Of a stretch of 64,000 nucleotides of DNA, positions 13,766 through 25,711 are shown in pieces. The position numbers and the translations under genes are program-made. Location: NCBI GenBank assembly GCA_036852015.1, contig JAANDG010000172.1, positions 124,001 to 188,000 of the forward strand. The letters are read 5' to 3'. Source of the DNA: Pelodera strongyloides (lineage: Eukaryota; Nematoda; Chromadorea; Rhabditida; Rhabditidae). Position 1 is the stretch's first letter. Each line of letters opens with the position of its first letter. The notes under the pieces are model-generated. The model searched no databases. It saw only the letters and a list, made by a program, of their open reading frames with translations, and was not told the DNA's origin.

Positions 13766-13803
13766 AAATAGCAGACTTCGACGGAATTCAGTTCAATGTG
13801 TGA
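13766..13803 (+). CDS. wrk-1: Alternative last exon, secreted WRK-1-like isoform
   Basis: After TATTGCAG, a phase-1 exon encodes twelve residues (beginning EIADFD after joining) and then TGA at 13801-13803. It fits the same phase as the GPI exon at 12390 but carries no hydrophobic tail. Used instead of 12390-12466, it would give a soluble protein of 424 or 441 residues. It lies about 1.3 kb downstream of the GPI exon. The gap between them is AT-rich and holds only chance frames. Confidence 0.55.
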
Positions 13804-16800
13804 TGATTAAATACTCTGCGATGTGTTGATTTGTAAGTAAAAACCTATTTCACAAATGAGTATATTAAAGTCAAATACACCTCTCAATACTAACAGTGTC
13901 TCTGAGTCATTACCATATGGAATAAGTTCCGACAATAATTCTGCGTAAGGAAGGGGAAGGTTTCCACAAACTTTCGGCAGATGTTACCGACAATTTGTGT
14001 CAACAGCTGCAAAAAGATCAAACAAGTTCAAGGCGTAAGAAGATATTTTGTTATCCCCTTCCCCTTTCACCACATACACACAAACTCAAAACAAAATGTG
14101 AAACACATGTGCGAAAAGGTCTTGTGACTCATTAAAATAGTTACACTAAAGCTTGAAGAATACTCGTAAACTGAACGGAGGCCATAATTATTTGTAGGTT
14201 AGTCTACCGTTTAGCACAAATTGAATGATATTGCATTGAAAGAAAATCCACAGTCAACGATAGGCTGAAGATAATTATAATTTAATTTTTTTTCTGTGAT
14301 TCTCGTAAATCAAGTTGAAAAGATGGCGAAGTTTAGAAAAACGCGCCCATATTAGGTACACGTATGGTTTGCATGAATAACGCAACAAGTGAAAATGGAG
14401 TAATCAACACGTAAGGCGTTGATTAAAGTGATGAGGCTGCTGTTGTCGGGACGATAAACACTATATTGCCTTCTTAGTCACTCTATCCCTAATTACATTT
14501 GAGATTTGCCTTCCTTGATTGTTGAGAGAAGAAATGGGGCGGTGAATTATTCCTGTCTAATTGATTCCGATGAGCTTATTTAATTAGAATATGCCTAAGC
14601 ACTTGTAGTCAGAGGGTCAGAGCCGCACATAAAGACTCACGAATGTTACTGAAGACCCACTAGACCAAACACAATGTCACTAACTTTTAAGTCGATCGAC
14701 ATAACATGAATGTTGAAGATGACCACACTTCCTTTAAAGGTTCCTTACAGACCGAATTCCATCGATGGTCAGAACAACCGTTGTGTCACCCAGGGTTTGT
14801 CCATTGGATGAACTGAATGAAAATTCTACTATGAAATGCACACAATTGACGGTGTGACCAACTTTTAACACCATATAAGATAGGTTCATCCTTGAGAAGC
14901 TAGAGCCAGAAGAACAGTTTACCGATAGACGCAGAAATCCACACCAATTTTCATTCCCAACTAGCCTTACCTTGTTTTTGTTTTTATGTACACCTCCCAA
15001 AAGAGTCGTTGTTTTCAAACAGTTGCCCTTAGGATTACTTGCTTAGACCTTGTTTTCATTCTTTCGAGATTTTTGTTTTCATGTTAGTTTACTTGCCCAT
15101 CCTCTCTCTCTCCTTGACATATGTTAACAACATAATAATGAAGTACACAAGTACAGACAATCAATTGCTTCAAATTAAAGGAAGCCCAAACTTCTCTTTG
15201 ATACCCCATCACTTCTCAAAATGTTATTAAAATGGCTTCTTTAGAATTGAAATGACCAATTCGTTGTTTTATTAGTGTTTTTTCTTTGAGTTATGAAATG
15301 ACCCAAGAAACATATTCCTTCTATTTACTTGTGAATTCGAAATTAACTTGAAACAGATATCTTCTGTGAGCGTTGGAATTGGGGGCGTGCGATGGCTGAA
15401 GTATTGGCCATTCTCTATTTCGAACCAGCCCTCGGCCAAACAACTCGACGAGAAATGTTTGTGCCATGCCATATTCAAGCAAGCACACTCTATCTATAAA
15501 TGTAACTTTGGCACACGTCACCAGGCTATTTTTGACCTCAGCTTTAGTGCTCGTAGTACATCCAGAATTCTCCATCTGTGCTGTCCCATGAATTGGAACC
15601 GTCTGAGCGCGGTTATGCACATAATCTTTGTGTTTACCTCAATAGATTGTATTTTCCTTCCTTGTCTTGCTCAATTGACATTTTTTTGTGGTTAATTTTG
15701 TTAAGTTGATACTTTGTTTCTTGAAAATATTAGAGTGCAAACTCGTTCGGGGCACTTATGGCTTCTCGTCTACTTACTTCTTTCACATGATTTTGAAGAA
15801 AAAAAAACACTGATGAATTTCATTTTTTTTCACTTGAAATCATACTTAATGAAGGGGTATTCTTCCGCTTATTATTAAAAGGGCGATACCTCAATTCAGA
15901 ACATAAACGAAACGCTACGGTCTTTTAACATGGATACCTTAGCTCATAAATTGGGAATAAAACAGAATGAATGTCTAGAAGATCATATTTTACGATCCAT
16001 TCCACGTTAACGTCCTGCCACAAGCCATTTGCCTCTAAATAATAATAAATTATCCGTCACACACTCATTTCGTGTTCTCCAGAGCGTGCACATTAGTTAC
16101 CCATTCTATTCGCAGTGAAGTAATTTTATACAAAGGAGCAAATACCTTTAGGCATCAACTTTTTAAAGATGCCATTCATTCCACATGTTCATTATATGTC
16201 TGTTTTGTTGTATGCATAAGTAGAAGTTTCATGTTATCCATATGCGACCACTTGCCTTGTTTGGCACTTTTGGCAAACAATTATTACACTTTTTACTACA
16301 AAATATAAGTTTTCAGAAGTTTTTGACAATGCGCTCAAATAGTATTTCTCGACGGCCACAACAGTCCGGATGCACACATACAAAGGTAGTGTTTGGCAAT
16401 TGGTTTCATTGAATTCTTATTTCATACTAACTCTTTCTGTTCTGAAACACTGACATTTTAAACATATATTAGTTGACGCGAACTGCAAATTCAGTCAGTC
16501 TTTTTCTTTTGCTTTTTGCTTGGATTTTCTCTTTTTGCCTTGTTTTCTATCGGATTCTATCGGTTTGCAAACTTGCAAAAAAGTCGCGTGTCTTCAGCAT
16601 TCAGATGTCAAATTAGAGGCTAATTCACCGAGCGTCTCTAGCATCTTGTCATCTCTTCTATGTGAGGCAACCAAAAGGCTTAAAAGCAAAGTTCTAATGC
16701 ATAAAATTGTAAGACACTTTGTAAACAATAGCAGTTGTATTACGCTGTTAGAGACTGTCATTCAATTTGTTTACTTTTTACCTTCACGATGTAGCAGTTC

Positions 16801-17320
16801 AAAATGGGCATTATAAGGATTGAGTGGTTAGATAGCGAATAAAGCATTCGTCCTTTATTAGCACTTTTCTCTTTAATTAATGCGAGGATGACTCTATTGC
16901 CGAAAACAAAAGGTAAAAGGTCATCAAGGAAGAAACTAAATTTAGCTCGGCGATATGATTTCCTGCATTGCTAACCCCCAAACAAAATAAATTTGTACGA
17001 AAACCTTTAACATTTTATTTACCTTAAAGTTCCATATCTTTAGTGATTGCAATTACGTGTCTTACTACCACTCAATCGTTAAATTAACATGTGTCACGCG
17101 GAGCTAATTGTAAAAAATTAAGCCGCGGTAGAGCGATGGAAGGTAACCCAACTTGTGTCTGTCAAAGAGAATCTGGTGACAAGTCCAACTGATCCTGTAG
17201 AATATTCCTCGAAAAATTCAACTTGACACTCTTTATATCAAGTGCGGTACAAAAGTTACCCGCAATTTTTCAACTCGCTATTGCGGCTTGTGGAAAGTTC
17301 CTAGGATTGTTGTACTCTGA
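13804..17320. other. Intergenic, possible gene relic
   Basis: No complete gene model can be made. Two patches look more coding-like than their surroundings. A minus-strand frame at 14734-15018 is serine-rich and ends in a stop. A moderately GC-rich block at about 15340-15620 is open on both strands. I could not join them with consistent splice phases and recognise no family. They may be remains of a decayed gene or exons of a divergent one. The rest is AT-rich DNA with chance frames. Confidence 0.4.
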
Positions 17321-17324
17321 ACCT

Positions 17325-18015
17325 GACCCGCATGGTGCACCGCAGACTTTCCCGCATGGTGCGGGTTTACAGGTCCGCACTATGCGGGAAAGTCTGCGGT
17401 GCACCGTGCGGATATGTCTGCAGGGGGAAAAAATTCGAAAAATAATTTAATGTTTGTTTATTGTGTAATTTAGTACATTACATATTATGTGCCATGTAGA
17501 ACACTTCACATAACATATATTCTATGAATAAAGCCTCATAAGACATAAGCACATGGGTGGAATTGAACCCTGACCACTCATCTGTAGTCAGCGCCTTCAA
17601 CCACTCAGCCATAACCGCACATGTGGCAAAAGGATGGAAAGGCGGAGACGTCTCTCGGCTGGCAGTCATTTGGACTACGTCCTAAGCGTTTTAGGGAGGC
17701 AACTTTTTTGCGTGGCGGGTTTGTCTGCAGGAAACCATGCGGCTATGTCTGCGGGAAAGTCTGCGGGTATGTCTGCGGGAAAGTCTGCGCCTCGCGGTTA
17801 TGTCTGCGGGAAAGTCTGCCGCATGGTTGGGCGAACAAAAGTGTCGCAATGTGTAATTTCAGCGAGTTTCCGCATGATGGCAGAGTATGCAGGAAAGTAT
17901 GCGGGAAAGTCTGCAGCTCTGCGGGAAAGTCTGCGCGCACGCCACACCATGCGGGAAAGTATGCACGCACGCCCAAAACGTGCGGGAAAGTATGCGCCGC
18001 ACTATGCGCCCCAGA
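17325..18015. repeat. GC-rich composite repeat with tRNA-like core
   Basis: Three parts stand out from the AT-rich background. First, a near-perfect palindrome at about 17328-17411 with arms of about 37 bp, containing TGCACCGCAGACTTTCCCGC and its complement. Second, a tRNA-like sequence on the minus strand (17549-17625). Third, a 300-bp run at 17707-18010 of irregular direct repeats built on GCGGGAAAGTCTGC and GCGGGAAAGTATGC. A second element of similar layout lies in the isomerase gene at 50160-50705. The long open frames over this block come from the repeats and are not genes. Family unknown; a SINE-like or MITE-like non-autonomous element is my guess. Confidence 0.7.
17549..17625 (-). repeat. 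tRNA-like sequence (pol III boxes)
   Basis: Read on the minus strand it contains TGGCTGAGTGG, an A box of the type found in class II (Leu/Ser) tRNAs, then GAAGGCGCTG, and later GGGTTCAATTCC, a near-perfect B box. The anticodon arm is wrong: a 5-bp CTGAC/GTCAG stem closes a loop of about 12 nt. The acceptor ends do not form a normal 7-bp stem. It is a tRNA-derived relic, more likely the head of a SINE-like element than a working tRNA. Confidence 0.6.
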
Positions 18016-18129
18016 ACGTAGTAACCTTGATTCTCAAGTTTTTGATCGGTAAGTGCAATTACAAGCGATTCGTTAGGCATAATACTTTAATTGCAAGAGT
18101 GGGCGTTGCAAGCCCTTTATTAAAAATTC

Positions 18130-18195
18130 AAAATATAATCATAAATTTTCATAAATTTTCAAGTGTATTTTTATGAAAATTTATGATTATATTTT
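18130..18195. repeat. Short perfect hairpin
   Basis: A perfect inverted repeat: the 24-bp left arm is 18130-18153 and the right arm 18172-18195, with an 18-nt spacer. The arms are AT-rich (AAAATATAATCATAAATTTT and complement). Such a hairpin could be the end of a small MITE or fold in RNA. No gene encloses it. Confidence 0.75.
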
Positions 18196-18199
18196 GTAG

Positions 18200-19430
18200 G
18201 AACAATAGGATAATTAAAAATCTAGAGATTAATGACTCAACTAATAGGTACTTGTTAGCATAACCACTGAATGCACCCTCAGAGCATCGGAAATCACAAT
18301 GATCAGATCGTTATCTGCTTATCCACAAATTTCGACATGGATGTCAGAGTATTTTCGTTGTATTAGAAAATTAAAATCGACTTTTCCATATTTTAACATC
18401 CATTTGCTGACAAATTTCGCCTTCTCACTCTGGCCTGACACCACTTTTTGCATCAAAAATTTGGAGAAATGAAATAAATGAAAACTTACTGCTCTCTTAC
18501 AAGCTCGTCCAGGGTAATTTTAAGTGGACTAAGAATTAATTATGCCCACCGGCAGAAAAATAACTAAAGTGTTCGAAAGGTCATCTTTCTGTCCTTGCGA
18601 ACAGTAATTATTGCTTATTGAAACTGAGAAACCAATTATGCCGGGACCAAGTTGTAGTTCGAAAGAATGGTGGCCCTAAAACCACAATGAAACTTGTCTG
18701 TTGAGGAAACCAATCTTACAGGATCCTTTTAAAGTAGTTGATTGCAATTTGCACATTGCATTTAATGGTTTCTGGTTAGAATAGATGAAGTGATTCGTGA
18801 ATCGGAAGTGTTATGTCAGCAAAGGCACACAATTTTACGGGTGTCTGACTCTTGTGGTCCTAATTTGATGCTTTTCTTAGAAATCTTGCAGATCAAGCGC
18901 GACCTCAGAGAAAAAAAACTGAAACTGCATGGGTTTCATACGAGTACTAACATTTGGTTTCAAACTCTGAACGTCTATTGAAATGCTAAATCTTTCATCA
19001 ATCCCTTTAATTTTGATATCGGGAAAATATTGTGGGAATGTTGTGGTGATTTGTTTCCTGGTACCCTTTAAACACTCCGCTATCCTAAAGAGATCTTTAC
19101 TTGCGGGTGGATGTAGGCAGATAAAAGACGCAATATGTTGGGAACTAACTAAGTGAGCTCGGAATTTGAAATCGGAATACAGACGATCCCAATTAAGGGT
19201 TCAAGTTTATTATTCGGCCGTAGAGCCAACAACCCGTAGTTGTTTTGGCAGACCCCATGAAAATGTGCAAGATGATTGAAAATGAAAATACATATAACAC
19301 GTCATTGTGTAGAAACGTTACAACACCTGGCGTAAAACTTACCTGAAATGCTACAGGTGGTCGATAGTTTTTTTTTGCATCATGCTTGCTAAAACGCAAC
19401 ATCAATTCAGTGTTCACAGATTGTTGCTAT
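18200..19430. other. Intergenic, nothing recognised
   Basis: AT-rich DNA with only short chance frames. No exon with splice sites in phase, RNA gene or repeat was seen. The missing first exon of the four-span membrane protein gene downstream could lie here or nearer to it, but I could not find it. Confidence 0.5.
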
Positions 19431-19435
19431 TCTAA

Positions 19436-20626
19436 CAAGGAGCGCGCAGCGTTAAAAGATCCTCCCTGGAAATGAGCCTATTATGGGAAAATAAAGCATG
19501 GCCAAGGGTATTTGAATATATGTTCCGAAATCTCTATGGACTTCTGGAATTCAGAATATGAGCCACGAAGTTATAGCGTTGTGGCAATTTTGTTGCAATT
19601 GGCGCCTTTTCTTGACAATTAAATCATCGGTATTGTGGTGTAGTGGATAGCTCTCCAGCTTGCAGTTATTGCGGCCAGGGTTCTATTCCCTTCAGGAACT
19701 TTTTTTTGCAGTTTTTTTTTAACATTATATTTCTATAGGGAAAGTGTATCCAACATGATTATTTTCGATCAAAATCATTCAAAAGGGGCTGTCTTCACTG
19801 TCTGCATCTTCGTGCAAAATAATCATCTTTCTTTTTTTTGCCCAGTTTACATCAATAGCCTTGTCAATCGCATACAAACATTTAGAAAAATAGGTGAATA
19901 TGAAATTTACTTTAACCGAACAGTGAGAAACATCCACTAAATCATAGAAACATATATGTTTAACTGAACAAAGTTGCTGGTGTCTCTAAAGTGAACATTG
20001 CTCATGGCACTATCACAATGGCTATCGGTCTGTCTCATCTATCTCATGATGAATTCTGCTTGCCACATTTATCGAAGAGTTCCATCGCTGCTAGTGTTCG
20101 TATCAAATGTTGTTTCTCACTGTTCGGTTAAAGTAAATTTCATATTCACCTATTTTTCTAAATGTTTGTATGCGATTGACAAGGCTATTGATGTAAACTG
20201 GGCAAAAAAAAGAAAGATGATTATTTTGCACGAAGATGCAGACAGTGAAGACAGCCCCTTTTGAATGATTTTGAACGAAAATAATCATGTTGGATACACT
20301 TTCCCTATAGAAATATAACGTTAAAAAAAAAAACTGAAAAAAAAAGCAAAAAAAAAAAAAAAGTTCCTGAAGGGAATAGAACCCTGGCCGCAATAACCGC
20401 AAGCTGGAGAGCTATCCACTACACCACAATACCGATGATTTAATTGTCAAGAAAAGGCGCCAATTGCAACAAAATTGCCACAACGCTGTAACTTCGGGGC
20501 TCATATTCTGAATTCCAGAAGTCCATAGAGATTTCGGAACATATATTCAAATACCCTTGGCCATGCTTTATTTACCCATAATAGGCTCATTTCCAGGGAG
20601 GATCTTTTAACGCTGCGCGCTCCTTG
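19436..20626. mobile_element. Foldback element, ~500-bp inverted arms
   Basis: The left arm (19436-19932) and right arm (20111-20626) are near-identical reverse complements, around a 178-bp spacer. Differences are mainly in A/T run lengths. The outer ends start CAAGGAGCGCGCAGCG and are flanked on both sides by TAA (19433-19435 and 20627-20629), which looks like a 3-bp target duplication as made by PIF/Harbinger elements. Each arm carries a tRNA-like A and B box. No transposase is encoded; the identical short frames in both arms are by-products. The high arm identity implies recent insertion or ongoing gene conversion. A transcript through it would form a very long hairpin. Confidence 0.8.
19629..19698 (+). 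repeat. tRNA-like box in left foldback arm
   Basis: TGGTGTAGTGGATAGC is a good match to a tRNA A box and GGGTTCTATTCCC to a B box with one change. A T-stem of about four pairs (AGGG/CCCT) can form, so it resembles the 5' half and T arm of a tRNA. The mirror copy is in the right arm on the minus strand at about 20365-20435. It could act as a pol III promoter or simply be a tRNA-derived relic. Confidence 0.5.
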
Positions 20627-20629
20627 TAA

Positions 20630-20957
20630 GATGGCGAGGAGCATTGTTTTATTCCAGAAAGAAAAAAGGGCAAATAGGGAGATCCGAACCGAGATTACAA
20701 TTCAATTAGTATGACATTCCGAACAGAGAACCACAGTGGTTGCAAAATTGCAACAAAACAAAAAACTAAGAAAAAGAGCAAAAAAAAACAGACGTGAAAC
20801 ATGCAGGTGTTTGCAGTCGTTGCGGCGCGTAAATCATATAATCATGCTGCTTAATTGTGGTGCATGAATATTAAACAATGCACAACATTTCACAAATGTC
20901 TGATCTATCTGGGTGCTTACATTGGACCTACCTCAAAATTCAATCAGGCTCTTTCAG
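20630..20957. other. Gap before the four-span gene
   Basis: A minus-strand stretch at about 20655-20745 has a B-box-like GGTTCGGATCTCC and may be another worn tRNA-like relic. The first coding exon of the gene starting at 20958 should lie here or further upstream, but no ATG exon with a phase-0 donor was convincing. Confidence 0.35.
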
Positions 20958-22401
20958 GCTTCCTTGGTTGCAATCGTCCATCTTGCAGTTGTTGGACTGA
21001 TCGCTCTCTACCGTACATTATCGATCGGTCAAGTCTTCTCCGGTGTGGTTGAGGCCAGCCTTCTGCTAATCACTGCCGTAGCTTCAATCGTTTTATTGAT
21101 TGGCCTAAAAATGGAAAATCGCCTCCTTGTTTCTGCACACATCTGCTTTCAGGTGAGTCTTATTGTTTTGACGAGACGTGTTTGCAATGTTAGTTAGTAG
21201 TCTATTAGTATCCATTAATTTATACATATCGACCCGCACCATGCGGTAGCCGCGATAAGTTCCATCTAAAAAAAACTGATCACTAATGTCCGGCTTTGTG
21301 AATCTATGTTTTACATATTGCCTTGTTCATTGTGCATTTATTGTGAAATATAGCACTATTCCAAATGGAACTGGACAATTTGCCTCAGTTAGGTAGAGTG
21401 GAAGATGTATGATGACATACGAAGTCCATTTGCCAATCTTCGAAATCTCCAATTGAACACAAACAAAAAAAAATCCCGGGAATTTGGGGAAAACAAAAAC
21501 CTTCCTGGTTTATTTACCACATTTGGGGAAGAGAGCAGCTCAAACATCGTTGCAATATTGGAATTTGGAAACTTATTAGTCCCATCATCCATCATGTGTC
21601 CTGAGCGCATCATACAGCATTTTTATATTTTGAAGAGGAAACCTTTGCACCTATTATTCATTACGATGGTATATAAACATAGTTTAAGACGTTTTTTGTT
21701 ACACGACATATCTTTTTCAGTCCGCCGCATGTTGCTTCCTGTTCCTGTTATTCTTATTATTAATTTTGGGCTACCGATCACCAGTATTTACACCAATGGC
21801 TGACTCTGGAGCAATGACAACAGGTGAACTACACTTATGGTACTCATAGAGTAAGCCGTACTAAATGACAACTTTAACGAATTTACATACATTTTACATT
21901 AAATCGGTAGTAATTTATTATTGAATGGATTCTTTATTCATTTAACTGTCTGAGATATCCACACATCTTGCTATTTGCTCTATTGAGGAATTGCGCTTCT
22001 TTTAATCCGTAAAATTAGTTCCTTATTTTTGCTCGTGCAATCGCAGATAAAGCAGTTTAGCCAGCTTGTAATCCGAGCACTAGGAAATAAGTTTTGGCTG
22101 AGGGAAAAAAACGATGGAGAAGTGGGATGGTTGAAATTTGAAATTGGTCCCCCGCAATGCCCCTCCAATATAGGTCCATTTGCGCACTCGTAGGGCCCAA
22201 ATAGAAAAAAAAGGCAAAACTCTTTCCAACTTCACAAATCCAACTCTTATTTGGGGAGTGCAGAAAACAAATGGTATATTCCGAACTAATAGTTAGCATG
22301 TCATATGTACATCCACATTTCATTTTCAGAAAAGGAATTGTGGATAGTTCTCCAAATCTTCATTACAATCGCGGTAATCATTATTGAAGTAAGTTCTTTG
22401 T

Positions 22402-22439
<38 letters not shown>

Positions 22440-22643
22440 CAATAATGGCTGAAATAAGATGTTGCTGGTGAGCTAAATAGATAATTAAATAGCTATTGGT
22501 GAATTTTGTCTGTATCACTGTTCGCAGTTATCATTAAGCTTCGTTTACTTCAGACGTGGTTCCTAACAATCGTATGGAAATCGTACCGCTATTTGGACGA
22601 TAAATATGACTTCGCTGGAATGAATCGAATAGCAAATGTATGA
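20958..22643 (+). CDS. Four-span membrane protein, 5' exon missing
   Basis: Exons: 20958-21152, 21721-21823, 22330-22388 and 22554-22643 (TGA). The part seen is 148 residues. It has four hydrophobic spans: about residues 3-21, 29-50, 66-83 and 102-127 of the visible part. Spans 1 and 2 share the first exon. A cysteine pair (ACC) opens span 3, and the short cytosolic-type tail is rich in Tyr and Asp (YRYLDDKYDF). The exon at 20958 follows CTCTTTCAG and has no start codon in frame, so an upstream exon must supply the N terminus. The layout suits small four-span proteins common in nematodes (LAPTM-like or tetraspan families), but I do not recognise a named family. The third intron opens with a 37-nt run of T. 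Confidence 0.75.
22403..22439 (+). repeat. Poly(T) run, 37 nt
   Basis: An uninterrupted run of 37 T inside an intron, 14 nt past the donor at 22389. It may be the tail of an inverted retroposed copy or plain slippage. Its length in the assembly should not be trusted. Confidence 0.9.
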
Positions 22644-24380
22644 AGAAACATATAAATTTTCCCCGCTCAATCCCGATAATCAAAAATTTAAATATCCATC
22701 CAAAATTACTAGGCCAATAAGGTTTCATTACAAAAAAAATGAATCAGACCTTTTACTCTGCGTTAAATACTCGGTAATCGTATGGAATCTTCCTACTACT
22801 TTCTTATTTTCATCGATTGGTTATTTTACAATCTTTCCTCACATATATCTGTTGTTTCGAATACGTGTATGTTAGATGTGTTACATCCTACTGTACTATT
22901 TGTGATACTAAAACCTTTCTCAATTACATATTCGATTGTTCCCGAGTTCGTTACTTGCAGTTTCTAACAAGTTATTTAAGTAGCGTAATATAATATAAAA
23001 TTTAGATATATATCATGTTTTATTCGTGAAATGATGCACGTATATGTATAAACATTTCTTCTGGAAAACTCGAATAGTGCAAGTGTTTCAAGTGAAAATA
23101 AAGTTAGTATGCCTAGTATGGAATCATGCAAGGTGCCCGTTTAATTAAAGGAGATGCCCTATTTGGAAATAAACAGTGGCAATAAGGATTATTCGAAACG
23201 AATGCAGTTTGTGGTTCTAAGCGATGACAACAAGTTTTGTTGAAAACTATTAAAAGGTGAAATCTAAAGCAAGGATGTAAATAACATATTAATTATAAAT
23301 CATTTCATAATTGAAATTATATCCGACACTGATCGAGGCAGACCATTCGGGTGACCGGTGTACGTATATGATGAAAAAGGTCCCCATTTGGAGACATTCG
23401 GTTAAGTCCCACGGCGAACTGCAATGTAAGCTATAAGAAAAAACACCTGACAATCCAGGAATTTTTCTTTAGTGAAGATCAAAGAGCAACATTCACCGGT
23501 CAGACAGTGTTATTAATTGTCTCCTTTGTGTTTACAACAGATTGAAATGCTCAATCAATCATTATGCCTACGGCATTTGTCGCGTGAGCAACAAAATGCG
23601 ATCTTTTTATGACGGAAACTGTCTGCTTATAAATTCCGCGTGTCGCCAAAGTTTAAGAGTTTCTGCTTTTTTATGAACTTGCTCTCGGTTTCTCACGCAC
23701 TTTTCTTCAGTGAAAACTTTTTAAAATGATTATTTTATCAAGTTGAAAAATCACATAAAAATCATTTTCACTCATTTTCATTTTTTCCTCCTAACCTTTG
23801 TTTCAGCGATCGAAAGAACAATAATGACAAAGAGCGGGTGATGAGTTATGGCGCTTTATGGTATAAAGTTCTCTTAACTAAGCGTAGTGCTGATAGACTA
23901 ATAAATAAACGAAAGAGCTGAAGGCAACAGAGACTTTGAGATGGCCTTCAGACATTTTTCCGTCTCACTTTCTGACCAGTTGAGCATTTTTAACAATTCT
24001 ATGTGGTTGCGAACAGGAACTTGTGTTTAGAACGATCTGTGGCGCCCTTTGCATTGCAGGTATGTAAAAGTGAAAGGTTTTCGGTTGCGTCAAACTGTAA
24101 GTGGCAATAAATCTCCGATAAATTAACTCAAATTGACAAGTACATTCAACCCCACTTAAAAAACAGAGATAATTTACAGCTGCAACTATGTATGTATTTG
24201 AATTACTTTGTAACTAACGATTACTTCCAAAGATTGCGACAGGAGGCAAAATTGCTAAAAAAAAATTCAAGAGAACCAAACCCAGGTACTTTCATACGCT
24301 CAAGTGGACCAGTAACATAAAAAGACCTTGAAACGAGCAGACAAATATTCATCAGTCTTGGCTATTCTCAGTTTATTTGC
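22644..24380. other. Intergenic, nothing recognised
   Basis: This is the space between two convergent genes. It is AT-rich with short chance frames only. An AATAAA at about 23097 could serve the four-span gene but lies far from its stop codon. No repeat or RNA gene was seen. Confidence 0.5.
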
Positions 24381-25679
24381 TTAACTGTTAATGTGGAAAT
24401 CCATAGCCGCATTAGAATAACTTAATTCGCTCACTTTCCATGGTTGGCATCCCTGAAGGTTCTTATCGTACGGATACTCCGTTGAGACTGCGGGCCTCGA
24501 GAACTTTATCACCGCCACACCGTTGTTGAACTCGACAGAGCTGACGAACACATTGCTATTCTAAAAATAAACAAAGCCGACATGCTGTCTGATTAAAAAA
24601 TATAATGACCAATGGCCACTTAGTTAGTTTGATTGTTTTATAAAATAATTATCCCAGTGGAAAGACTACGAACCCTGTCCGGAAATGGGCTGCTGAATCC
24701 TCTAACGTATTCATCGGTAACGATCACACGTCCATTTAACAAACGAACAACAATCACATCAAGACCGGATATCTAAAAGAACGTTATTGAAACACAACAA
24801 TAGTTGACTTGTTGTATGGATGAAAGTAAGATGTGGCTTGGTTAGTATAGAGACTACCCGCATGTTCATGAGCACCAACGTATGCGCACCTAATTAAACA
24901 CACACTTTACTGATTGTGAGGAAATTGTTTCAAACCATTGATGATCCGAATCCTACTGCCGTCCATCCATTTGTATGCTGTGGAACGCCCGTGATGATCA
25001 TTCGAAAATAGACCTGAAAAAGAATGCATGTGCAGCCAGTGTGCAGCGAAACAAATACAAGCCAACCATGTTTAAATGCAGGAATTTGTAAGATACCGTT
25101 TGTCCCGATAGCCCCCATTGCAGCTGGTAGTTGCCCTCTCCAAATTCACATGGAACAGCGACCGCAACTAAAAAAGTAGAGAAACTAATGTAAACATTTC
25201 CACAACTCTCATCAAACCGTCCACAAGTTTAATTGTCTCTTATATTTATTTTGCCACTTGTTGGTTGCGGTATGTTTGGTTAATGATATTGGTTAATGAT
25301 ATTTCCGAATCCGTAAAAAAAGTATAACAAACAATGAAAGAAGGGGAGAGAAAGCATGAGTAGGTGATTCCAAGTTCACTCTTATTTAGAGTATGACAGG
25401 TTACAGTGAAGACAAATGTTCACATGTAGTGTGGTTGAATCTAGTGGAACGCCATATTTCTCACGCTGCTAACATATTGCCCTCGCTGATGATAGGGAGC
25501 GCAAATAGATTTATAAATGTGTCACATATTTTGCGTGAACTGCGCGATAAGCAACAATCGTTAAGGACAAATAAAAATGCCAACTTAAAAGCTTATGTGT
25601 GCACTTGAAAGAGTGAGCGGTGCACAATTTTCAATGATATTCAGTAATAGCTTGCAAATGTGCTAAAATAGAGAGGTAT

Positions 25680-25711
<32 letters not shown>

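Noticed and set aside
17621..18176. Long overlapping plus-strand open frames (up to 180 codons) over the GC-rich repeat
   Set aside because: They are created by the GCGGGAAAGTCTGC-type repeats, which lack stops in several frames. Both frames and the reverse strand are open, with repetitive sequence and no splice sites or known domain.
19755..20402. Two near-identical short proteins on opposite strands
   Set aside because: They are the same sequence in the two arms of the foldback element, without any known domain.
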